DNA from: Paludibacter sp. | Lineage (GTDB): Bacteria; Bacteroidota; Bacteroidia; Bacteroidales; Paludibacteraceae | Reading direction: 5' to 3' | Length of the DNA stretch: 38,633 nt | Assembly (NCBI GenBank): GCA_028710415.1 | Contig: JAQTUE010000039.1 | Span: forward strand, 1 to 38,633 | Shown here: positions 16,900 to 25,886 of the stretch, one piece after another | Position numbering within the stretch: the first letter of the stretch is position 1 | Layout of the letters: each line of letters begins with the position of its first letter | Translations under genes and position numbers: made by a program | The notes under the pieces: generated by a model | Databases searched by the model: none | What the model was told of the DNA's origin: nothing | The model's input: the letters and a program-made list of their open reading frames with translations, nothing else

Positions 16900-19143
16900 A
16901 TGCTGCCTACACAACTTGAGACTTTAAACGAAGATGAGCTGATTCAGAAGGAATTTGAAGCACTGCTGGATGACTATAGCAAGACGAGTCACAGGCAGAA
17001 AGTTGAGATAATCACCAAAGCGTTCAATTTTGCAAAAGCTGCCCACAAAGGCATTAAACGCCGTTCCGGGGAACCTTATATCATGCATCCCCTGGCAGTG
17101 GCACGCATTGTGGTCCGGGAGATAGGCCTGGGATCTACCTCCATTTGTTCCGCCCTGCTTCATGATGTTGTGGAAGACACCGATTATACCGTTGAAGATA
17201 TTGAGAACCTGTTTGGGGCTAAAATAGCACAGATTGTTGATGGCCTGACTAAGATATCCGGGGGTGTATTTGGGGAAAAGGCTTCCGAACAGGCAGAGAA
17301 TTTCAGGAAATTGCTTATTACCATGTCTGAGGATATTCGGGTAATCCTTATTAAAATCTCCGACCGGCTTCATAACATGCGAACCCTTGGTTCTATGCCC
17401 CTGGCCAAGCAATATAAAATAGCCGGCGAAACGCAATATATCTACGCTCCCCTCGCCCACAGGTTGGGATTATTTCAGATCAAAACAGAACTTGAAGACC
17501 TCAGTTTTAAATTCGAACATCCCGACACCTACAAAGAGATAGAAACAAGGCTTGAGGTCGACAAAGATGCCCGCAACCGTTTCTACAAAGAATTCTCCGA
17601 CCCTATCGACAAAAAGCTTACTGAACTGGGATATGATTTCAGGCTCCGTGCACGTATTAAGTCGGTCTATTCTATCTGGCATAAGATGTCGACACGCAAT
17701 ATCCCCTTCGATGAAGTATACGATATTCTGGCTGAACGAATTATCTTCAAGCCCCGTGAAGGCATGAACGAGAAAGAACAGTGTTGGATGCTTTATTCTG
17801 CCATTACGGCCCTGTACAAACCTCATCCGGAGCGTATACGAGATTGGGTGAGTACTCCGAAAGCCAATGGTTATGAAGCACTGCATGTTACCGTGATGGG
17901 ACCTCATGGACGCTGGGTGGAAGTACAGATTCGCAGTGAACGAATGAATGATATTGCAGAACAGGGACTGGCAGCCCACTGGAAATACAAATCAGGTGAA
18001 GCTGATGAATCGGAACTGGACAAATGGCTTAAAACGATTAAAGAATTGCTTGAACATCCTGAACCGAATGCGATCGATTTCATGGATACTTTCAAGCTCA
18101 ACCTGTTTGCTTCGGAGATATTCGTATTTACTCCTAAAGGAGAAATAAAAACCATAGCACAGGGAGCAACTGCTCTTGATTTTGCATATTCCGTTCACTC
18201 CGACCTGGGAAATCATTGTATCGGTGCTAAAGTAAACCACAAGTTGGTACCTTTAAGTTATAAGCTGAATAGCGGTGACCAGATAGAAATCCTTACGTCC
18301 AAAAAGCAGGTGCCCCAACCTGAATGGATAGACTATGTTACTACAGCCAAGGCAAAGACCAAACTTCGCAACCTGTTTAAACGGGAAGAAAAGGCATTTG
18401 TTACTGAAGGACAAAAGCGTATTGAACAGGCATTGGTTTCTATCAACCTGTTGCCTGACAATGAAAACGTTGTACGTATCTTGAACCATTTCAACCTGAC
18501 ACAACGCAACGAACTCTTTTTTCAGGCTGGCAAAGGATTATTGAACCTGGAAGATATCAGCAAGATCATATTTAAACCCAAAAGCCAGAATGTCTTTGTA
18601 AAATACCTCAAAATGCCTTTTGGAGGTTCTTCTGATGCTAATAAACCGGTAGCAACTGCAACAACAACTGTTGAAACGAAGGTCGATCGTAAAAAATCAA
18701 TTAAGCTTACTGAAGAGAAAGCCGGCAAGACCTATACCCTGGCTGAATGTTGCCGTCCCATTCCGGGTGATGATGTATTGGGGTATGTGGATGAATCGGA
18801 AATGATCATTGTCCATAAACGTCAGTGTCCGGTAGCTGCCAAATTGAAAAGCAGCTTTGGGGAACGGATTGTCTCCGTGGACTGGGCCACCCATAAAGTG
18901 CAATCCTTCGTAGAAGTGCTTGAGATTAAGGGCATAGACCGGAAAGGTGTATTGATACAAATCCTGAAAGTTATTTCAGAAGGATATGGCGTCAATATCA
19001 ACAAGATGAATATTGAAACCAATGACGGTATCTTTGTAGGAAGATTCTACATTTACGTACACGATACCGAAGACATCAACAACCTCTGCAAAAACATCAT
19101 CAAGATTAAGGAAATTAATTCGGTACAGCGGATACAGGAATAA
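16900..19143 (+). CDS. rel: Bifunctional (p)ppGpp synthetase/hydrolase (RelA/SpoT family)
   Basis: This enzyme makes and degrades the stringent-response alarmones ppGpp/pppGpp. The 747 residues show the full long-Rel layout. An N-terminal HD hydrolase contains RSGEPYIMHPLAVA (about 55-68) and an intact LLHDVVEDTDY metal site (about 86-96), so hydrolase activity is expected. A synthetase domain contains RIKSVYSIWHKM (about 252-263) and DILAERIIF. A TGS domain lies near 403-465 (IFVFTPKGEIKTIAQGATALDFAYSVH, split here as IFVFTPKGE and ATALDFAYSVH), a conserved-cysteine segment LAECCRPIPGDDVLGYV near 612-628, and a C-terminal ACT domain near 670-747. As it has both activities, it may be the main or only long Rel in this organism. 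It has its own promoter and a 5' leader with a palindrome. Confidence 0.95.
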   Translation: MLPTQLETLNEDELIQKEFEALLDDYSKTSHRQKVEIITKAFNFAKAAHKGIKRRSGEPYIMHPLAVARIVVREIGLGSTSICSALLHDVVEDTDYTVEDIENLFGAKIAQIVDGLTKISGGVFGEKASEQAENFRKLLITMSEDIRVILIKISDRLHNMRTLGSMPLAKQYKIAGETQYIYAPLAHRLGLFQIKTELEDLSFKFEHPDTYKEIETRLEVDKDARNRFYKEFSDPIDKKLTELGYDFRLRARIKSVYSIWHKMSTRNIPFDEVYDILAERIIFKPREGMNEKEQCWMLYSAITALYKPHPERIRDWVSTPKANGYEALHVTVMGPHGRWVEVQIRSERMNDIAEQGLAAHWKYKSGEADESELDKWLKTIKELLEHPEPNAIDFMDTFKLNLFASEIFVFTPKGEIKTIAQGATALDFAYSVHSDLGNHCIGAKVNHKLVPLSYKLNSGDQIEILTSKKQVPQPEWIDYVTTAKAKTKLRNLFKREEKAFVTEGQKRIEQALVSINLLPDNENVVRILNHFNLTQRNELFFQAGKGLLNLEDISKIIFKPKSQNVFVKYLKMPFGGSSDANKPVATATTTVETKVDRKKSIKLTEEKAGKTYTLAECCRPIPGDDVLGYVDESEMIIVHKRQCPVAAKLKSSFGERIVSVDWATHKVQSFVEVLEIKGIDRKGVLIQILKVISEGYGVNINKMNIETNDGIFVGRFYIYVHDTEDINNLCKNIIKIKEINSVQRIQE

Positions 19144-19150
19144 AGACGGG

Positions 19151-19579
19151 TTATAGTTTCACTGACAACAGGTCTTTGCCTAGTTGATGCAAAGCATTTT
19201 CTATTTGTTTCCTATTCTTTGCTCCAGGTTTCTTTTCATTACAAACATAACTAGCCAACAAACTCCGGTTAATCTTAACCTGTTCTGCAAACCGTGTAAT
19301 GTTTATTACCGGGAATTGCTTGAAAACACGAGATACTTCGTTTGTTTGTTTCTCAATTTCATCCTTGTTAAAGGTGTAAAATCCTTCCAGACTTAAATCC
19401 TCATCCAACTCTTTCCAGTGAATGGAGTCGCCCCAGCTCCCTATTTCGAAGTGTTCACGTTGTTCCTGTGTAGCGTTCCATAATCTGTCAAACTAACGTA
19501 AAGGATGGCTTTTTTGAGTGCCATCATTCGTTAGTATGTAGATATTTTCAGCATCAAACCACACTTTTTCAATTTTCAT
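19151..19579 (-). pseudogene. DUF2442-HTH protein interrupted by an in-frame TAG (codon 29)
   Basis: Read from ATG 19579, the frame gives MKIEKVWFDAENIYILTNDG and reaches TAG at 19495-19493. It then continues in the same frame as FDRLWNATQEQREHFEIGSW, GDSIHWKELDEDLSLEGF and a C-terminal helix-turn-helix-like region (INITRFAEQVKINRSLLASYV) to a normal stop at 19151. Sequence on both sides of the TAG is typical of one DUF2442 domain, where a tryptophan (TGG) is common at this place (HPL.WFDRL), so a single G-to-A change is the simplest explanation. Without the stop it would be 142 residues. It starts 1 nt after the DUF4160 stop, indicating a coupled operon. A shorter HTH-only product from an internal start (for example TTG at 19408) remains possible. 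Confidence 0.75.
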
Positions 19580-19580
19580 A

Positions 19581-19847
19581 TTATTCAACGTTTCCATGAA
19601 AGACCTCCCATGCTTTAATAATTGTTGTTTTATTTTCTTCAATAACTGCTTCTGCAAGCTTTAAATCCGTTGGCTTTAGCCCTTTGTTCATTACAAGTTT
19701 TACAACCGGTATAATATTAAACTTCGCTCTTCCATCTGCATTCTGAACATGAATATGAATCGGTAAATGTTCATAAGCAAAGAAGAAAAATCGCATTACA
19801 AACATTCTAAAGACTTCGGGCATAGCATTAGAGTTTAGTGTTTGCAT
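19581..19847 (-). CDS. DUF4160 domain-containing protein
   Basis: The 88-residue protein has the DUF4160 pattern: MPEVFRMFVMRFFFFAYEHLP, then IHIHVQNADGRAKFNI, then LKLAEAVIEENKTTIIKAW. The family usually begins at the MPEV methionine, so translation may really start at 19823 (80 residues) rather than 19847. DUF4160 genes commonly sit next to DUF2442 genes, often described as a toxin-antitoxin-like pair of unproven function. Here the partner follows after 1 nt but carries a premature stop. Confidence 0.85.
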   Translation of the reverse strand: MQTLNSNAMPEVFRMFVMRFFFFAYEHLPIHIHVQNADGRAKFNIIPVVKLVMNKGLKPTDLKLAEAVIEENKTTIIKAWEVFHGNVE

Positions 19848-19952
19848 TATAAAATTAGTAACTAAATTGTTACCATTTATCGTATTTCAATATTATTAAT
19901 ATAAAAACCGAGTAGATTTAACTCTTTCGAATCTAAGTAATGGAAAGGATAT

Positions 19953-20174
19953 AATGTCCTATTTTTTACAAGAATAGAACGCTGATTTTCGCTGATCAAG
20001 CGGATGTTTGCGGATTCTTTTAATAAATAGATTTTATTCGGATTAAAACTCCAACAAGTTGGAGTTGATCAATATAGAAAAATCGATTTCAACTTGTTGA
20101 AATAAGATCCGTTATTAATCCGCCAAATCTGCGTATATCCGCGTTCTATTCTTTTGTATTCAAGATGGGACATT
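19953..20174. repeat. MITE-like inverted-repeat element of about 220 bp
   Basis: The ends are imperfect inverted repeats. AATGTCCTATTTTTTACAAG then AATAGAACGC on the left mirrors GCGTTCTATT then CTTTTGTATTC..GGGACATT on the right. Inner arms of the CGGAT/ATCCGC type follow. The centre contains two small perfect palindromes, AACTCCAAC-AA-GTTGGAGTT and ATTTCAAC-TT-GTTGAAAT. No ORF is present. The rest of the gap 19848-20397 holds nothing recognisable. Confidence 0.65.
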
Positions 20175-20397
20175 TAATTGTTCCAATTACTTATGCTCCC
20201 CTTTTAGTTTATAAAAAGTGAAATCAGGCATTCTTCCCCTTGCTTGCATGCTCATTAAAAAGAGGGTCAAATAATTATATTCCAGTGGATTTATTGGGGG
20301 ATTAAAAAAAGTATTCCTAAACAAATCCAGAACAGGGTTTGTTAGATCCCTGAATTGTTTTCAAAAGATTTGAATGGTTATTTCAAAACTTACAACG

Positions 20398-21807
20398 ATG
20401 AAAACTTTATATCGCTTGCTGGTAATTTCATTTCTCTTAATTCAACTGGAAGCCGTCAGTTGCAGGGAAATGCAGAATATGGTTATCCCGGCACCGGTAG
20501 TCTTTGCCAACGGACTGATTACTCCGGTTTGCATTGCTCATGCAGGTGACAGCCGCCTGTTTGTAGTCAATCAGCACGGGTTGATCATGTTGGTTGATTC
20601 AGCTGGTAGAGTTTACCCGACACCCTTTATGGATATTTCAAGCCGTGTAACCTATGGCGGGGAACGTGGATTATTGGGAATAGCCTTTCATCCACACTAT
20701 AAAACCAACGGTTATTTCTATGTCAATTATGTGGGTGTTGGTGACAGCACTCATATTTCAAGGTTCAACGTGAGCACATCTGATCCCAATAAGGCTGATC
20801 CGTTGAGTGAAGTAAAACTGTTGACTCTCTTTCAGCCTTATGTCAATCACAATGGTGGCGATCTATGCTTTGGCCCTGATGGATACCTGTATATCGGCCT
20901 GGGTGATGGTGGTTCAGGTGGTGATCCGGGCAACCGGGCACAGAATCTGACAGAGAATCTTGGGAAAATACTTCGTATTGATGTAGATCATGGAAATCCA
21001 TATGCCATTCCTGTAACCAATCCTTTTTACAACAGTACCACAGCCCGCAAGGAAATCTGGGGGTATGGGCTTCGTAATCCATGGCGGATTAGTTTCGACA
21101 GGCTTACTAGTGATTTGTGGATTGCTGATGTAGGACAGAATTTATATGAAGAAATTAATTTTCAGCCTGCATCAAGTACGGGTGGTGAAAACTATGGCTG
21201 GAGATGTTATGAAGGGAACATGCCTTATGATACTGTTGGTTGTAATTCAGCATCATCGTACACATTTCCGGCATATGCTTATCCGCATGGACCGGAATGT
21301 TCGGTTATTGGTGGTTATGTCGACAGGAGTTCTCCGTTAAGCCCCACTTACGGTCATTACTTCTTTGCTGATTTTTGTTCAGATAAAATATGGACCCTGC
21401 ACCAGGTAGCAGGCAACTGGGTTGTGCAGGACTATGGCCAATACACTGGAAATAACTTCAGTACTTTCGGTGAAGACTACTTGGGGCAATTGTATGTGGC
21501 AGGGCTCACCAGTGGAATTATTTTCAGAATCAGCAGTAACACAACAGGTATTACTGAGCATCAAAATACCCCGAACCTGAAAGTTATTTATCTTCCCGGT
21601 AACGGTATGGTACGTGTAGAAACCGATAGGAATGATGGGGCTGAAATGCAACTGACTGTATTTGATACAATGGGAGTAAGCTTTTTAAAAGTTGCAACAC
21701 ACCAATCCAATTTTAATATTGATATAAGCTCTCTGCCAAAAGGCATTTATTTCCTGAACATAGTGCTGGATGGCAGGAACCAGGTTCATAAATTAATCAA
21801 AAGCTGA
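20398..21807 (+). CDS. Secreted PQQ-type sugar dehydrogenase-like beta-propeller with T9SS sorting domain
   Basis: From Met at 20398 (MKTLYRLLVISFLLIQLEA signal peptide) the product is 469 residues. The upstream in-frame ATG at 20374 would add eight polar residues before the signal and is less likely. The body matches the glucose/sorbosone (aldose sugar) dehydrogenase propeller: RLFVVNQHGLI, GGERGLLGIAFHPHYKTNGY, HNGGDLCFGPDGYLYIGLGD, GLRNPWRISFD, WIADVGQNLYEEI and ENYGWRCYEG. The last 75 residues (QLTVFDTMGVSF, SSLPKGIYFLNIV, HKLIKS) form a type A T9SS C-terminal signal, so the protein should cross the outer membrane and be surface-attached or released. Sugar oxidation is a family inference. 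It is convergent with another T9SS cargo gene. Confidence 0.88.
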   Translation: MKTLYRLLVISFLLIQLEAVSCREMQNMVIPAPVVFANGLITPVCIAHAGDSRLFVVNQHGLIMLVDSAGRVYPTPFMDISSRVTYGGERGLLGIAFHPHYKTNGYFYVNYVGVGDSTHISRFNVSTSDPNKADPLSEVKLLTLFQPYVNHNGGDLCFGPDGYLYIGLGDGGSGGDPGNRAQNLTENLGKILRIDVDHGNPYAIPVTNPFYNSTTARKEIWGYGLRNPWRISFDRLTSDLWIADVGQNLYEEINFQPASSTGGENYGWRCYEGNMPYDTVGCNSASSYTFPAYAYPHGPECSVIGGYVDRSSPLSPTYGHYFFADFCSDKIWTLHQVAGNWVVQDYGQYTGNNFSTFGEDYLGQLYVAGLTSGIIFRISSNTTGITEHQNTPNLKVIYLPGNGMVRVETDRNDGAEMQLTVFDTMGVSFLKVATHQSNFNIDISSLPKGIYFLNIVLDGRNQVHKLIKS

Positions 21808-21897
21808 AAACTGACATTCTCAAAACAATTCCCGCTACTTTACAATTTCTTTGAGAAGCCCTATTTGTGAATAATATTACTGTTCCTGATACGGACA

Positions 21898-23424
21898 TTA
21901 TAATTTTATCAGTTTATGAGATTCACAACCCTTTGCATATCGAACCAGAATAAAATAAATGCCCGCATGATAGTTCGAAACATCGATAGTCATCACATTA
22001 TTTCCCGAAACCGGCAATGTGTTTATTTGCCGCCCCTGAAAGTCCATTATTTCTACTGAAGTACACCGTTCGGTTCCAGTTGCAAATTCAAGTGTTACAA
22101 TATCATTCGCCGGATTAGGATGGATGCTGCTTCTGACAATCTCTGCCTTTGCTTCCTGAATACCAACCAACACTCCGCAACAATTTCCGTCTGCACACCA
22201 ATAAGTATCCTTATAGAGTTCTTCCCAGGGTGTTTTAAAACAAGCCAGGCTGGTGGTATAATACGGACAGCAGGTACACATATATTCCAAAGGTGCAAAG
22301 AAGCCTTCCGGACTCCCGATCCCTTCGATATAACTAAAGTAGTTACAATGAAACAACTTCCTTTTTTCACCATTCAACAATTGGACTGTATCAACTTTAT
22401 AGACAACCGTCAATTGCATTAAGGGACCGCCCGGTGCCGTTGAATGAATGGTATCACCGGCTTTTACTGTAAAATCATAAAGCAGGAATTCGTCGTTATT
22501 ATCGTATTTTATATAAACCTTTCCATTCTCCTCCCTCATTCCACCTACATAAGTTATAAGTTGTTGCAGGTTGTTAGGAGTATACTTCGTCATTTTATGA
22601 TACACCTTTGCTCCCAACAGGGTGTCTTTTTCTAAATTATACTGGATCTTATCATCCACACGAGTGTACGAATCCCAGCATGAATTCAAAATAATATACT
22701 CTGTCCACCGGTCTCCCTGTGCATAAAACTTTTTCTCAGTCCATTTCTCCGTTGAATTGCAATTCACATAGGCCGGATTCTGATACATAGTTTGTCCGTT
22801 TTGGCTGAAACAAATAGAATTCCACCACGTCATATAATCGCTGCAATCCGCGATGGGAGAGACATAACTTAACAATCCTTTTACAACACTTCCAATCCCT
22901 TCAATGATAACATCACTATTGTTCCTGAACGTAAATCTTTTCCGATACGAGTTCCCAATTAATACAGAATCTATTTTATCGATATGATTATACTCTTGAC
23001 CCCATGCAATATCATCGCCTTCTTTTGCATTAAAATCATAAAGCAAATATTCGTTTTCATTGCTTTTAGTGAAAGAAGGTGAACAGGTTTTTATTTTTTC
23101 GAGCATCTGGGGGCTGTACGAGGCACCGTAGTTCGTAAACCCCGATCCTATGTAGTAGATCTTTTTATTCTCTTCCCGTAAAAAACCTATGATTCCGGAA
23201 TGATTTAAGAGTAGCTTTTTATACTTCAGGTTATTGATTATACTATCACTCCCTAATGAATAATTCTTGATTTCGCACGACTCTGCATCCTGAAAACCAA
23301 GAGGTGCAGTACAATAGCTGATATTCCATTCTGCATTCTCTGTGGGAAACGGAACATATTTCTGGCTCCAGGCGAAACCTGAAACAAACAGGATAAAAAA
23401 CAAAATGCCGGTAGACTTTTTCAT
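21898..23424 (-). CDS. Secreted protein of unknown function with two internal repeats and a T9SS sorting domain
   Basis: The 508-residue protein has a signal peptide (MKKSTGILFFILFVSGFAWSQ) and a clear type A T9SS C-terminal domain (SSIHPNPANDIVTLEF, VEIMDFQGRQI, YHAGIYFILVRY, HKLIKL). The middle is duplicated. The first half contains REENKKIYYIGSG, EYLLYDFNAKEGDDI and IIEGIGSVV; the second contains REENGKVYIKY, EFLLYDFTVKAGDTI and YIEGIGSPEG. The second repeat is followed by a cysteine-rich stretch (MCTCCPYY, CADGNCCG). I do not recognise a catalytic family. It resembles the large group of Bacteroidota surface proteins built around LYDF..K.GD repeats. Its function is unknown. Confidence 0.8.
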   Translation of the reverse strand: MKKSTGILFFILFVSGFAWSQKYVPFPTENAEWNISYCTAPLGFQDAESCEIKNYSLGSDSIINNLKYKKLLLNHSGIIGFLREENKKIYYIGSGFTNYGASYSPQMLEKIKTCSPSFTKSNENEYLLYDFNAKEGDDIAWGQEYNHIDKIDSVLIGNSYRKRFTFRNNSDVIIEGIGSVVKGLLSYVSPIADCSDYMTWWNSICFSQNGQTMYQNPAYVNCNSTEKWTEKKFYAQGDRWTEYIILNSCWDSYTRVDDKIQYNLEKDTLLGAKVYHKMTKYTPNNLQQLITYVGGMREENGKVYIKYDNNDEFLLYDFTVKAGDTIHSTAPGGPLMQLTVVYKVDTVQLLNGEKRKLFHCNYFSYIEGIGSPEGFFAPLEYMCTCCPYYTTSLACFKTPWEELYKDTYWCADGNCCGVLVGIQEAKAEIVRSSIHPNPANDIVTLEFATGTERCTSVEIMDFQGRQINTLPVSGNNVMTIDVSNYHAGIYFILVRYAKGCESHKLIKL

Positions 23425-23716
23425 AGCATTTCAGTTAAGCGGTTTAAGTATTAACAGGTATTTTTGCAGAAAACTAATACAGATATATTATTCCAGAGAA
23501 TTTAGGCTTGTGCAAATAGGAAAACCAAACTTATAAGTTTTAAAACAAAGAGTTTATTCAATTTTGGAAACTCACTCAACCCTCAAATTCACATTCCTCC
23601 AACACTTTTCCCCATATTTCCATTTAACGTTACAAAACTACATATTTATTATCTTAAATCCTAAAATTAATAAATATATCTTCTAATATTCTTCAAACCA
23701 CGCTTGAATCTTTCGG

Positions 23717-23923
23717 TTTAGGCATAAAGGGTGTTCCAAATTGAGTTTTATTGAGTTTCAGATTCCAATGAAATCATGTTTGATTTGTTCGGCGTTCATT
23801 GAGGGTTCATTGAGGGTTGATTGAGGGTTGATTGAGGGTTCAATGAGGTAAACCTCATTGAACCCTCAATCAACCCTCTCTATACCCTCTTTAAATTCCC
23901 TTTAAACTAAAAACAAATGCAGA
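23717..23923. repeat. Inverted array of 11-bp units with a perfect 26-bp stem (array B)
   Basis: Five 11-bp units of the type GTT(C/G)(A)(T/A)TGAGG run from 23794 to 23848. The last 26 bases (23823-23848) are the exact reverse complement of 23853-23878 across a TAAA loop. The right arm continues as CCCT-starting 11-bp units to about 23905. The element starts TTTAGGCA (23717) and ends CTAAAAACAAATGCAGA (23923), close to the ends of array A at 7578-7712. Here a 60-bp AT-rich insert sits between the left end and the units. The rest of the gap 23425-24157 is AT-rich without a gene. Confidence 0.8.
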
Positions 23924-24157
23924 ATAAAGAAAAAACTACATGGACCTCACTACAATTCCGGAATTGTAAAGAGTCAGACATTTTTACCTGATTAACTTAT
24001 CATTTGTGGTAACCTGTGACTAAAGAGTTGATCTCTTCTTTCATCCCTATGAGAAGTATTAAATCTTAAATAACCTCAAATTAAACAGGGAATTGCTCGC
24101 GAACCTACAAAATAGTTCAAAATCAACTGAAATAACCTTTTTTTGCTTTCGGAATGT

Positions 24158-24187
24158 TTTGGCAATCGTATTTATTATGTAAATTTG
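24158..24187 (+). promoter_or_regulatory. Bacteroidota promoter for guaB
   Basis: TTTG (24158-24161) and TAAATTTG (24180-24187, exact TAnnTTTG) are spaced by 18 bp. The predicted leader is about 70 nt. Confidence 0.7.
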
Positions 24188-24261
24188 CACGCAATAATTT
24201 TCATAGCGTAATCCTGTCAAGGTACGACCCCTGAAATTAGTAACGAATAAAACAAAAAACT

Positions 24262-25740
24262 ATGTCCTTTATTGCTGAAAGAGTTCAAATAGAAGGTTTG
24301 ACGTTCGATGACGTCCTTCTGGTACCTGCCTATTCTGATGTATTACCACGCAACGTCAACCTGACCACCCGTTTTTCACGCCGCATTGAATTAAAGATTC
24401 CAATCGTTTCAGCCGCTATGGATACGGTGACCGATTCGAAGATGGCCATTGCCATTGCCCGTGAAGGAGGCATTGGGGTGATCCATAAAAACATGACCAT
24501 AGCCGAACAGGCCAAGCAGGTAGAAATAGTGAAACGTGCTGAAAATGGCATGATATCAAACCCCGTGACCATCCGAAAGGGAGCCAACGTGGGAGATGCT
24601 CTGGCATTAATGGCTGAATATAAAATTGGCGGCATACCCGTTGTTGACGAAGGAGGTTACCTGGTGGGCATTGTGACCAACCGTGACCTGCGTTTCCAAC
24701 GTGACCTAAAAAAACAGATCGACGATGTAATGACCAAGGAAAACCTGATCACTACTTCGCGTACTACCGACCTGGAAGCTGCCGCCGACATACTGCAACA
24801 ATACAAAATTGAAAAACTTCCTGTAGTAGACTCCGATAACAAACTGGTCGGACTGCTTACGTATAAAGATATTACAAAAGCCAAGGATAAACCGATGGCC
24901 TGCAAAGATGAGCGAGGCCGTTTACGTGTTGCTGCCGGAGTTGGCGTGACGCATGATACATTGATTCGTGTGGAGGCATTGGTTGAAGCAGGTGTTGATG
25001 CCATTGTGATAGACACTGCACACGGACATTCGATGTCTGTGGTGGAGATGCTGAAAAAAGTAAAAGCAAAATTTCCGAACATCGATGTGGTAGTAGGCAA
25101 TATTGCCACAGGCGATGCAGCGATCATGCTGGTTGAAGCAGGAGCCGATGCTGTAAAAGTAGGTATTGGCCCTGGTTCTATTTGTACCACCCGTGTTATT
25201 GCAGGTGTAGGCGTACCACAACTGTCGGCCATCTTCGAAGTGGCAAAAGCACTGGAAGGAACTAACATACCGGTTATCGCCGATGGAGGTATCCGTTATT
25301 CGGGTGATATTGTGAAAGCACTGGCTGCCGGAGCAAACACGATTATGGCTGGTTCACTATTTGCCGGAGTTGAGGAATCACCGGGTGAAACAATCATTTT
25401 CAATGGCCGTAAATTCAAGTCATACCGTGGAATGGGCTCGCTCGAAGCAATGGATAAAGGCTCGAAAGACCGATATTTCCAGGATATGGAGGATGATATC
25501 AAAAAACTGGTGCCGGAAGGTATCTCGGCAAGGGTTGCTTTCAAAGGCGCTTTGTTCGAAGTAATTTACCAGATGATCGGTGGTTTGCGTGCCGGAATGG
25601 GTTATTGCGGGGCACATACTATCGATGAACTGCATACTGCAAAATTCACACGGATTACCAATGCCGGTGTTGCCGAAAGCCATCCGCACGATGTGACCAT
25701 TACCAGTGAAGCGCCGAATTACAGCAGGGAGAATAATTGA
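24262..25740 (+). CDS. guaB: Inosine-5'-monophosphate dehydrogenase
   Basis: This cytosolic enzyme oxidises IMP to XMP with NAD+, the committed step to GMP. The 492 residues match the usual length. The barrel start is LTFDDVLLVPAYSDVLP. A CBS pair is inserted at about residues 95-205 (MISNPVTIRKGANVGDALALM; VDEGGYLVGIVTNRDLRF; KLVGLLTYKDITKA). The catalytic loop GPGSICTTRVIAGVGVPQ carries Cys308. The phosphate-binding ADGGIRYSGDIVKALAAGA and the flap region YRGMGSLEAM are present. The CBS domains suggest adenine/guanine nucleotide control, as known for other IMPDHs. The gene is monocistronic, with its own promoter and a long AT-rich gap downstream. Confidence 0.97.
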   Translation: MSFIAERVQIEGLTFDDVLLVPAYSDVLPRNVNLTTRFSRRIELKIPIVSAAMDTVTDSKMAIAIAREGGIGVIHKNMTIAEQAKQVEIVKRAENGMISNPVTIRKGANVGDALALMAEYKIGGIPVVDEGGYLVGIVTNRDLRFQRDLKKQIDDVMTKENLITTSRTTDLEAAADILQQYKIEKLPVVDSDNKLVGLLTYKDITKAKDKPMACKDERGRLRVAAGVGVTHDTLIRVEALVEAGVDAIVIDTAHGHSMSVVEMLKKVKAKFPNIDVVVGNIATGDAAIMLVEAGADAVKVGIGPGSICTTRVIAGVGVPQLSAIFEVAKALEGTNIPVIADGGIRYSGDIVKALAAGANTIMAGSLFAGVEESPGETIIFNGRKFKSYRGMGSLEAMDKGSKDRYFQDMEDDIKKLVPEGISARVAFKGALFEVIYQMIGGLRAGMGYCGAHTIDELHTAKFTRITNAGVAESHPHDVTITSEAPNYSRENN

Positions 25741-25748
25741 TATTTGGG

Positions 25749-25815
25749 GATATGATTTCATGATATGATCTTTGATGATATTATTTCATGATATTATTTT
25801 CAAAGATATGATTGA
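25749..25815. repeat. GATATGAT-type short repeats after guaB
   Basis: TCATGATAT is repeated, GATATGAT recurs several times, and ATCTTTGA (25768-25775) is inverted as TCAAAGAT (25800-25807). The hairpin has no T-tract, so termination of guaB here is uncertain. Confidence 0.4.
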
Positions 25816-25886
25816 AGATGATATGCTTTTAGGAGAGTTGGCTCATATTTCAAGGTTACGATTAACTACATAGCAGAGTGAAAAGA

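Noticed and set aside
20374..20397. Upstream start of the sugar dehydrogenase-like gene
   Set aside because: It adds eight residues before a canonical signal peptide; the ATG at 20398 fits better.
24657..25268. 203-residue minus-strand ORF opposite guaB
   Set aside because: It is a shadow of guaB codon usage; guaB is unambiguous with all its catalytic motifs.
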